Source: Telmatactis stephensoni (lineage: Eukaryota > Cnidaria > Anthozoa > Actiniaria > Isophelliidae). Taken from it: DNA of 64,000 bases. Under the pieces are notes generated by a model, which saw only the letters and a list, made by a program, of their open reading frames with translations, searched no databases and was not told where the DNA came from. This document shows, piece after piece, positions 57,301 through 64,000 of the stretch. The DNA lies in the NCBI GenBank assembly GCA_029948255.1, contig JALIZF010001875.1, forward strand, positions 744,001-808,000, given 5' to 3'. The stretch's first letter is position 1. Each line of letters opens with the position of its first letter. The translations under genes were made by a program, and so were the position numbers.

Positions 57301-60300
57301 TGTGGTCAAAATAATGTTGTTGTTTTTTCACGAAGAAAAATAAAATCATTTGATATTAAAATCTCATATATTGTTCTTGCCCACAAACCAGAGGAGGGTC
57401 CAGTAGTATCCCACAATGCATTGCGCTTTATAATATATTATCGATTCAAACGTGACGTCATCATTGGTCTTGAGCCTTGACGGGAGGGAGTGCAGAGGAT
57501 CTAGGAGTGATGGCGGGAGATTCGACGAGTAGTACTTGTAAATGGTTGTAAGCTTTTGTTTTAAAAAATTCTCCTTTCTTGTACATAGCGAGCGGAAAAG
57601 TTTGAAATGTCTTTGCCTGGGGTAAAATTCGTTGAGCTTGTGTGCCGTCAGGTTAACATAAGTTTTGTTGACAAAATATTTGAGAGACGAGTAGCTCTGA
57701 TTCCTGTTGTTGCTGACCAGAGAGTGGAGGATCTATTTCAACATATAAGACTTCCAGCGTTAATCCGTGTTGTCATTTCGTCTGATTTGGAGGTTAGTGC
57801 AGTTGTAAAGTGTTTCTTAAGTTTGTCGAATTTGTATAAAATGAGCATACAGAGAAGTTTATGAAAACATCGTATCGCGAAAGCCGCCATGTGAGTGCCA
57901 GCTTTGCAAGGTTTCACATTTTGAGTGTTCATCTTTGTGATGCAATGAAAACATTTCTTATAACTTATTTTTTGTCATTTTTTAAGTTATTTTTGCTGCC
58001 TTTTTGCTCATTGATAATTTCAAATGAGTAGAAACAGGTTTTTATGCCGGCGAGAAAACCTGGAAGAAACGAGGTGACGGAAGGGAAAGTTGTTTTTTTG
58101 TTGATTATTATTAACAAGAAATTAGTGTCGAGTCAGTAGAAAAGATTCAATGTCTATTCTAATTTTGTAGCTAACGAAATGCGAAAAATACGATTAGGTA
58201 GGTAGCTACAAACAATGCTAGGAACATGATAAATTTGTTTTGCTTTTGATTGCAAATATCCAAAAAAATACAGAATACATAGAACTTGAGTTATGCATTT
58301 ATTGACATTGAAATAAATAATTTAAATGTAATGCATTTACATGGACTTCTGAATAAATATTTGAAATAAATTTTGTACAAATGTGTATGTCTTTTCTAAA
58401 TGATGCTGTGTAATTTATAGAGTGATGGCACAATCCGTGAAACAACATCTATTGACAACCAGCCAAACTCCACAACACTTTTCGCGTAACCTTGACATTT
58501 TGGACGTTTTCACGGGTTTGTTTTCACTAAAAATCGTGAAGCCTTTTTGAGCCTTTTTTGACAGCATTTTTGTTTATCCTATTTTCTGTTAAGTAGCTTT
58601 GTTAAAATGAAAATAACTCCAGCTGTATTCAGATAAACAGGAGGTTTTGAACTCGTGGTCGTCATGTTGTAATTTTGAAACTGAAACCGGCACTCTGATC
58701 ACAGGCAGCCCAGCCACTTCTCCTGACGAAGTTTATTTTGATAATTTATTTACTATTTTATTGATACGCTAAAAAGACAAAAAAATGCGCGCGCTTGTTT
58801 TAATTTGCTTGGCGCGCGCGCTCTTGTTATGCATGGGTTTCCTGTGGTAATATCCTCCCGATATCCCACGGGACGAGCACGCGCTTGTTGTGAATGGGTT
58901 TCCTGTGGCGATCCCGCGGGACAAAGCTACTTTGTGAGAAGGTATGAAACACGGTCACGTGACAAAATGCATTTTCGCTTGTATTTCACCAGCTAAGAAA
59001 TAATAATAATAATAAAGACTTTATTTACAGAGGGTAAAACACATAATAGTGAAAAACACTAACAAACCTGTGGCCCTCTAAATCTAGATTAAAAGCTAAT
59101 TACAAACTATAAAACTATAAAAATGACTATATAAAAATCTAAAATACAAAATACAAGTGTCTGATCTAGGTGCTGTTAGTCCTGCCCCTGCGAGGACTAA
59201 AACTACTCAAAACTAAGTCTAAAAAAATTAAAATATTAAGGATCAAAATGAGATATTGAACGTTGCTCATCAAAAATGCTCATCCACATTTTACTTTTAA
59301 ATGACTTAAGTGATGATTGCTTCTTAAGGTCTGATGTTAAGCTATTCCATAATTGAATAGCCGTTACTACAAAAGATCTCCCACCCTCTGATACTCTTTG
59401 ATATTTTGGAGTAACAAAATTATAATTACAAAACCTAGTGTTTCATTTATGAATACAACTATTTAACTTAATAGAATCTATAAAATATTCGGGTACAGTA
59501 AGTTGAGCTCTTTTATAAAGTAAAGTACATTTGGCTATTTTAGTATCATTGTAAAAGGGTAACCACTGTAGCTTATTAAATAAAGTAACAGATGATGTCC
59601 TTAATTCAGCGTCCATTATAACCCTGGCTGCTCTTTTTTGTAAGCGAAGAATTCTTAATAATGATTCCTTTGAACATAGAGACTGCCAGGCTACATTACC
59701 ATAATTAAATATTGGCTTTATCATAGCATTATAATATAAAACTCTTTGGTGAAAAGGCAAACATCTCTTGATCTTATTTAAAATACCTATTCTTTGAGAA
59801 AGTTTACTACACAGCTTATCTACATAAGTAGAAAAAGATAGATCAGAGTCAATGTCTATACCAAGCAACTTAGCTGAATCCACTTGTTCCAATGATTCTC
59901 CTCCAGTAGTAACTAAGTTCAGTTTGTAATTTGATGGTAGTCTCTTAGAAAGACGTTTTCCAGTCACCAGTAATGACTTTGTTTTGGAACCATTCAAGGA
60001 CAATTTATTGCTGTGAGTCCATTCTTCAACATTCTTTATTGCAATTGATAATGTTCCTTGGAGAGAGTCAATAGAGTCCACGTCGGTAGAAAATGAGAGC
60101 GTAGTGTCATCAGCATATAGGTCCAAGTTGACACCAGTAGTGTTGACATACAGTGGCAAGTCATTAATAAATATTACGAAAAGCAAAGGACCTAAAATAC
60201 TTCCTTGTGGTACGCCGTAATTCACGCAAACGCGGTCCGAGTTACAATCTTCAATGGAAACAAGTTGGTACCGATCACTAAGATACGACTTGAACCATCT

Positions 60301-63300
60301 TGCTGAGCTGTCAGACACTCCATAAGCCATTAACTTCTCCATCAGGATATCACGATCGACCATGTCAAACGCTTTCCGATAATCTATAAGGACTAAACCG
60401 CTCGCGCGGTTTTTATCCAGATTGAATAATAGATTATCGATAACTCTAATCAAAGCAGTCTCAGTCCCATGATATCTTCTAAAACCTGATTGTAAAGGGT
60501 AAAGCAGATTGTTAGCTGTTAGGTAATCATACAAATGGTTGTGAACGTGTCGCTCAAGAATCTTCGATAGAACAGGTAGTATTGAAATTGGGCGATAATT
60601 ATTAACATCGTCTCGATCGCCAGACTTAAACAAAGGTTTCACTTTAGCTATCTTCCATTGCTCTGGAAAAACACCTGATTCAATTGAACAGTTCAAGAGT
60701 CTTGTAACAGAAGCAGCAATAGCTGGTGCGGATGTCTTCAATAATCTTGCGCTAAGATTATCAACGCCCATTGCCTTGTTGGTTTTAAGGCCAATAAGAC
60801 TGTCCAATACAGAAGTCCTGGTTACTGGTGGAATTGTAAATTTGACTTCAGGATCCTTTCTGGAGAGAACGAAACATTCCAGTTTAGAGATGTCAAAAGT
60901 AACATCTGGCAAAAGATTCCTTAGCTGATCAGCTACTGAAGCAAAATGTCTATTAAATTTGTCAACTAGACGATAGCCTGAGTCGTCATGGTCCATTGCA
61001 TCTGCAATTCTTGAAGATTTAGAATTATCACCCATTAATGTTTTGATAGTTTTCCAAATGTTCTTTGAATTGTTTTTACTGTTGTCAAAACATTTGTTGT
61101 AGAACTTGTACTTCGCACTCGTTATCATATTGACCACTTTATTTCTAGCACCTTTATAGTTATCCCAATCAGAAGCCAATAACGTTTTCTTAGCTTTTTT
61201 TAGGAGCGTGTCCCTTTCCTGAAGCTGTTTCAAAATTCCATCAGTCATCCAGGGAGCCTGGTTTTTATGTGCTACCTTTTTTACACGCCATGGGCAATGG
61301 CTATCCAAAGCTTTGTTAAACAAGGATTCCCAGGCACCCAGTATATCACTAATTTCATCAAACACGAAAGCAGTGCTCCAAGGTATTTCTTTAAGGGTTG
61401 CTATGAAACTGGATGGATTGAAATGTTTCATGTTACGAAAAGTTATTTTACATGGCTTTTTGGAATCGGAATCTGAAGAAATATCGATTTTTCTTCGAAT
61501 ATGTAAACAAATTATTTATTTACAAACAACTTAAAAGTTTGAGTGTTCAAAGTTTGTTATTTGACGAGAATTTCACCTGGGAAGCTTTGACTCGCGCTGG
61601 ACGTATGTGTGCCCCAGGTTGATGGACACATTTCCGTGAAGCGCTCGGGATTTTTCACTCGTTGAGTTGTCGAGGGATGTCGGATAGCTATCGTGAGTAC
61701 ACGAGAGTTTTCCGAAATGAAACCGAAATAAATGAAAAACGCTCACAAGTTTACTTGAAACGGTGCTGGTTTTCAGTTGGACAACAAAATTACTTCTTGG
61801 AAGAAGTTTGTGAAAATTTCAAAAGCTTTTATGTTCATACAAGACTTCGAAACAATTCTTCACTGTAAATGAGCGGACCTTCAAGGTATTTGAGATAGCT
61901 TTATGAGTGATTTTTTGAAGTTTGGTTGTGTCGCTCACAGCTTCATGTACAATGCTAACAGTTTTGGACTGCAAAAATTACTTTTTTGGAGTGTTTCAGT
62001 AGGACGCTTCATAAGTTTTTATGTTCATACAAGACTTCGAAACAATTCTTCGCTGTAAATGAGCGGACTTTCAAGGTATTTGAGATAGTTTTATGAGTGA
62101 CTTTTTGGAGTTTTGTTGTGACTGTAGCTTACAGTCTCATGTCAGTTTTGGACTGCAAAAATTACTTTTTTGGAGTGTTTTAAGACACTTCATAAGTTTT
62201 TATGTTCATATAAGATTTCGAAACAATTATTTATATGAAATGAGCTGATTTTCAAAGTTATTAAGCTAATGTTAGGCATAAAATTTTGATTTTTTGCTCT
62301 GTATTTTGACACTCGGTCGGTGGTCTCATAGAGAACGAAAACTTATTCCAGCTGAGAATTTGCAAAAAATATATTCAAGATTGTAAACAGTTCAGTTATA
62401 AACAGAAATAAAGTAAGTTTTGAAACCTGTTATGTCTTTTTTATTGTTTTCTTGGGCTTGAATTTGTTCGGCTTTGTATGTTGTCTTTCTACCTTGATTC
62501 GTTTGCTTTCTTGTTTACGCTACGCGTTCAACTAATTAGAAATCATAAAATGTCACAAAGAAAAATTTTGCCCCTATATTATAAACAAGTAATGGAATGG
62601 GGACGAGTAAAATTAAGGATTAATTCACGAGTGTATTCAAATTTTTCAATATACAACGCAACTCGACAGTCAATATACAAGGAAACTTGACAGCCTTTTT
62701 GAGCTTTTGACCCTTCGGAGACTGTTCGACTTACTTTACGATACTTCAACGAGTGAAAAATCCCGAGCGCTTCACGGAAATGTGTCCATCAACCTGGGGC
62801 ACACATCCGTCCATCACGTGACTCGTGTTTCATACCTTCTCACAAACTACGCTTTGTCCCGCGGGATCGCCACAGGAAACCCATTCACAACAAGCGCGCG
62901 ATATTACCACAGGAAACCCATGCATAACAAGCGCGCGCGCCAAGCAAATTAAACAAGCGCGCACATTTTTTGTCTTTTTAATAAATTATTAAAATAAACA
63001 ACCATTGTCAGGAGAAGTGGCTGGGCTGCCTGTGTCTGATCACAACAGATAATGTTATTTATACAACGGGGGCAAAAAGACCCAAACAACTAGAGAAATA
63101 ACAAGATAATTAGTAAAGCAAGAAATATAAATGAAACTTATCTCTATAAAGTCACATATTGGAAAGTTTCAGGGCCTGTTTTTCACTTCATGTACTTTGA
63201 TCGGAAGTGTACCACCATTTTGCAAACAAACCGCGCGCGCAATGCATTGTGGGATACTACTGGACCCTCCTCTGCCCACAAACATAGCTGCACTTGCGCT

Positions 63301-64000
63301 TTCCCTCAAATGAACTTAAACACGATTTTTATTTAGGGTGGCATGGTTGGCCGAGCGGTTAGAGCGCTGGCCTTTCACCGCTGTGGTCCGGGTTCGAGTC
63401 CCAGCTTGAATCCCAGCTCGAGTGCCTGCATCCTATGTGAATTGAGTTTGTTTGATGTGTTGTTCTCCACCATGCCACGAGAGTTTTTTTCTCCGGGTTC
63501 TCCGGTTTTTCCTCCCTCAGCAAAAATCAACATGTGAGTCGAGTGATTATTTGTAAGATATTTAATGTAGAGGTAGTGTGTGAGAGAGTACAAATGAGTA
63601 CCAATTAGTAATTAGTACCAATTAATAATTAGTTAATTAATTACCAATTAGTACCAATTACCCAATTAGTGCGCAAGCGCTAGAAGACTTGGACACTTAA
63701 ATAAACAATAATTATTATTTATTTACTTTGGCCCTCGATGACCTGTACATGTTCAATTTCTGCATGCAGTTGTTTCAATTGTTCTATGTTTTCGCCTAAA
63801 GGCTCGTCCTATTTTGAGAACTTTCAAAACATTACTCGTACCTATTAATTCCGAATTGTACTCAAGATCGTGCGATTTCCTATACTAATTACGTACCTGT
63901 ACATATACCAATAAGCCCCCTTAGAAGTGTAAAGATCCAAAAGGCATTGACAAACGAAGCAATTAAAGCCAGTACATTACACAGTACAGAGGGAAAGTAC
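50718..64000 (-). CDS. SLC22-type organic ion/carnitine transporter (3' part, eight exons)
   Basis: Minus-strand exons, 5' to 3': 63897-64000 (cut by the window end), 56409-56607, 55007-55216, 53887-54021, 53480-53574, 51422-51530, 51034-51106, 50718-50879 (TAA). All junctions are GT/AG and in phase, about 360 codons. Diagnostic segments: LLRGLIGICTG, MFWSSSVMLLALWGY, AESPRWL after a WW end, GGNRYLEFFLTGVVEIP, LGRRKTISGG, TAELFPTVVRSVGMG, and the C-terminal LPETKNVPIEETFE. These are the major-facilitator signatures of SLC22 plasma-membrane transporters; substrate cannot be told from this. The full protein would be roughly 500-550 residues, with the N-terminal helices beyond 64000. The second intron position (56608-63896) holds 7.3 kb of transposable elements. 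Confidence 0.88.
51258..51310 (+). repeat. (GA)n microsatellite
   Basis: About 25 GA dimers in the SLC22-type intron between exons 51034-51106 and 51422-51530. Confidence 0.95.
51575..51722. mobile_element. Small palindromic MITE
   Basis: Ends ATAGAGGCTTTGCACG and CGTGCAAAGGCTCTAT, with inner inverted segments CAGCCATATTAGATGG and CCATCCAATATGGCTG. Intronic. Confidence 0.65.
51870..52545 (+). repeat. Imperfect tandem repeats, period about 133 bp
   Basis: The segment AGTGCGTTTGACTCGTCTCTT starts a unit at 52191 and again at 52324; diverged copies lie on either side. Intronic, no coding capacity. Confidence 0.75.
52546..53049. other. Intron of the SLC22-type gene
   Basis: No repeat or exon recognised. 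A segment GTGCATCTATTAG-GTACAGAGGCAT recurs at about 52840 and 53340, a diverged duplication of a few tens of bases. Confidence 0.35.
53050..53198. mobile_element. Harbinger-like MITE (149 bp)
   Basis: Ends GGGTGTTTTCCAT and ATGGAAAACACCC, with TAA directly flanking both sides (53047-53049, 53199-53201). A TWA duplication and a GGG-TGTTT tip are usual for PIF/Harbinger. An inner GGCC-rich palindrome is also present. Confidence 0.75.
53708..53822 (+). repeat. (GGAC)n then (GGAT)n microsatellites
   Basis: About 14 GGAC tetramers, then GGAT units, in the intron between exons 53480-53574 and 53887-54021. They create Asp/Gly/Arg-rich and Pro/Ser-rich frames without meaning. Confidence 0.95.
54136..54405. 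mobile_element. Palindromic MITE (about 270 bp)
   Basis: Inverted segments CATTTTCAAAACGGTTTTA and TAAAACCGTTTTGAAAACG, with outer partners AGCGGCCTTAAGATC-ACGACGGGAACGAG against CTCGTTTCCGTCGTTGATC. Intronic. Confidence 0.65.
54430..54707 (+). mobile_element. Palindromic MITE, family A, copy 1
   Basis: Ends AAGAGACCATAATACTAAG and the complement; arms about 110 bases. GGTAACC flanks both ends (possible 9-bp duplication, with one mismatch). The central segment is in the opposite orientation to copy 2. Confidence 0.8.
55268..55840 (+). repeat. (ATTC)n microsatellite, about 570 bp
   Basis: About 140 tetramers, nearly pure for the first 480 bases, then ATCC variants. The tetramer reads IHSFIHSF in all three frames, giving 190-210-codon frames that are not genes. 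It starts about 50 bases upstream of the 3' splice site for exon 55007-55216 (minus strand). Confidence 0.98.
55999..56275 (-). mobile_element. Palindromic MITE, family A, copy 2
   Basis: Same arms as 54430-54707 with only a few substitutions. CCTGAAG flanks both ends, a separate target from copy 1. The centre is inverted relative to copy 1. Confidence 0.8.
56632..56855. mobile_element. Palindromic MITE (about 224 bp)
   Basis: Ends TTAGGGGATGTTTACATG and CATGTAAACACCCCCTAA, with inner repeats of TAGGATCATCC in both orientations. It starts only 25 bases beyond the 3' splice site of exon 56409-56607. Confidence 0.75.
56856..57389. other. Intron of the SLC22-type gene
   Basis: TTG/TTTG-rich at 56880-56945, otherwise nothing recognised. 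Confidence 0.35.
57607..57864 (+). CDS. Unidentified ORF inside the palindromic element
   Basis: ATG frame of 85 codons, opening MSLPGVKFVELVCRQ and with FVDKIFERRVALIPVVADQR. The protein-like part ends at DLEV, where GTTAGT at about 57791 could be a 5' splice site, making this a first exon of about 62 codons. The preceding 150 bases are GC-richer, contain TGACGTCA, and could be a promoter. I recognise no family. It is antisense to the SLC22-type gene. Confidence 0.35.
   Translation: MSLPGVKFVELVCRQVNISFVDKIFERRVALIPVVADQRVEDLFQHIRLPALIRVVISSDLEVSAVVKCFLSLSNLYKMSIQRSL
57865..58698. other. Palindromic-element interior
   Basis: AT-rich, no exon, RNA or repeat recognised. Confidence 0.3.
58991..61569 (-). 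mobile_element. 5'-truncated CR1/Jockey-like LINE
   Basis: On the minus strand: reverse transcriptase ORF, then a 3' UTR of about 450 bases ending in an (ATT)n tail (58998-59015). No endonuclease is present; the frame stays open about 25 codons upstream of the first Met and then hits a stop near 61510. ATTTCACC occurs on both sides (58983-58990, 61570-61577) and may be the target duplication. Lineage from RT motifs and tail, by eye. Confidence 0.75.
59443..61431 (-). CDS. LINE reverse transcriptase ORF (ORF2 C-terminal part)
   Basis: 662 codons from the first ATG at 61431. Residues 1-190 are the linker between endonuclease and RT. RT motifs in order: NNYRPISILPVLSKILE, LQSGFRRYHGTETAL, LIDYRKAFDMVDRDIL, YGVPQGSILGPLLFVIFIND, LYADDTTL (YADD 439-442), SLNGSKTKSLLV, LGIDIDSDLSF, then the C-terminal Cys/Arg region. 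No frameshift or stop is seen, so it is a fairly young copy, but without an endonuclease it cannot move by itself. It lies in the SLC22-type intron in the same orientation as that gene. Confidence 0.88.
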   Translation of the reverse strand: MKHFNPSSFIATLKEIPWSTAFVFDEISDILGAWESLFNKALDSHCPWRVKKVAHKNQAPWMTDGILKQLQERDTLLKKAKKTLLASDWDNYKGARNKVVNMITSAKYKFYNKCFDNSKNNSKNIWKTIKTLMGDNSKSSRIADAMDHDDSGYRLVDKFNRHFASVADQLRNLLPDVTFDISKLECFVLSRKDPEVKFTIPPVTRTSVLDSLIGLKTNKAMGVDNLSARLLKTSAPAIAASVTRLLNCSIESGVFPEQWKIAKVKPLFKSGDRDDVNNYRPISILPVLSKILERHVHNHLYDYLTANNLLYPLQSGFRRYHGTETALIRVIDNLLFNLDKNRASGLVLIDYRKAFDMVDRDILMEKLMAYGVSDSSARWFKSYLSDRYQLVSIEDCNSDRVCVNYGVPQGSILGPLLFVIFINDLPLYVNTTGVNLDLYADDTTLSFSTDVDSIDSLQGTLSIAIKNVEEWTHSNKLSLNGSKTKSLLVTGKRLSKRLPSNYKLNLVTTGGESLEQVDSAKLLGIDIDSDLSFSTYVDKLCSKLSQRIGILNKIKRCLPFHQRVLYYNAMIKPIFNYGNVAWQSLCSKESLLRILRLQKRAARVIMDAELRTSSVTLFNKLQWLPFYNDTKIAKCTLLYKRAQLTVPEYFIDSIKLNSCIHK
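61823..62290 (+). repeat. 2.5 tandem copies of a ~185-bp unit
   Basis: TTTTATGTTCATACAAGACTT recurs at about 61828, 62018 and 62199 (periods 190 and 181). The third copy is partial and more diverged. Non-coding. Confidence 0.85.
62291..62747. other. Palindromic-element interior
   Basis: A short frame at 62478-62690 is without recognised domain. Nothing else seen. Confidence 0.3.
63337..63727 (+). mobile_element. tRNA-derived SINE
   Basis: A tRNA-like head (63337-63410) has A box TGGCCGAGCGG, a TTTCA anticodon-loop-like segment and B box GGTTCGAGTCC. A body with TCTCCGGGTTCTCCGGTTTT follows, a motif that to my recollection recurs in metazoan SINE central domains. The tail is GCGCTAGAAGACTTGGACACT and then an (ATT)-rich end. 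It lies in the SLC22-type intron, antisense to the gene, about 170 bases from exon 63897-64000. Confidence 0.7.

Larger units (their letters stand above)
57390..63274. mobile_element. Palindromic element or repeat cluster split by a LINE
   Basis: Three nested inverted pairs are seen: 57390-57426 with 63237-63274, 58699-58962 with 62814-63034, and 61600-61665 with 62748-62812. The middle pair shares CAGGCAGCCCAGCCACTTCT, GCGCGC tracts and GGGTTTCCTGTGG twice. The order of the first two pairs is that of a fold-back element with a LINE (about 58991-61569) inserted near the left arm. Exact termini and a target duplication were not found. Confidence 0.5.

Overview
This is a eukaryotic, AT-rich, intron-rich and transposon-dense window, most likely from a marine invertebrate and probably a cnidarian such as a coral or anemone. 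That placement is inference, from the intron structure, the divergent rhodopsin-family receptor, and the mix of BEL/Pao, THAP-transposase and CR1/Jockey-like elements. No bacterial features are present.

Host genes. (1) 1-8.1 kb, + strand: the 3' part of a PHRF1-type gene (RING and PHD fingers, basic AT-hook-like region, Ser-rich body, conserved C-terminal helix), rebuilt from eight exons. (2) 20.0-21.1 kb, + strand: a single-exon rhodopsin-family GPCR with melanocortin/MECA-like features. A sequon-rich N-terminal stretch lies in another reading frame. (3) 50.7-64.0 kb, - strand: the 3' eight exons of an SLC22-type organic ion transporter. Its 7.3-kb intron is filled with transposable elements.

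Mobile DNA fills most of the rest. 10.07-17.15 kb is a 7.1-kb element with inverted arms of about 0.85-0.95 kb, flanked by TTAA. 18.6-19.7 kb is a fold-back repeat in three copies. 22.5-30.9 kb is an element with identical 120-bp terminal inverted repeats, followed inward by multi-kilobase inverted arrays of a 9-bp minisatellite, around a core with a decayed OTU-protease/Cys-rich gene. 30.9-46.1 kb is a young BEL/Pao retrotransposon whose LTRs are identical over 268 bp. An 8.1-kb Kolobok-like element (TTAA target duplication, THAP/DDE transposase with introns, P2X7-like second gene on the other strand) sits inside its gag, and that element carries a 632-bp MITE with a 9-bp duplication. 57.4-63.3 kb is a palindromic region split by a 5'-truncated CR1/Jockey-like LINE; a tRNA-derived SINE follows. 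Several palindromic MITEs occupy the SLC22 introns.

The strongest candidate for something little described is the minisatellite-armed element at 22.5-30.9 kb. Next is the 7.1-kb long-TIR TTAA element. The nested BEL/Kolobok/MITE block gives a clear insertion order because each layer keeps its target-site duplication. All family names come from motif recognition by eye; no database search was run.
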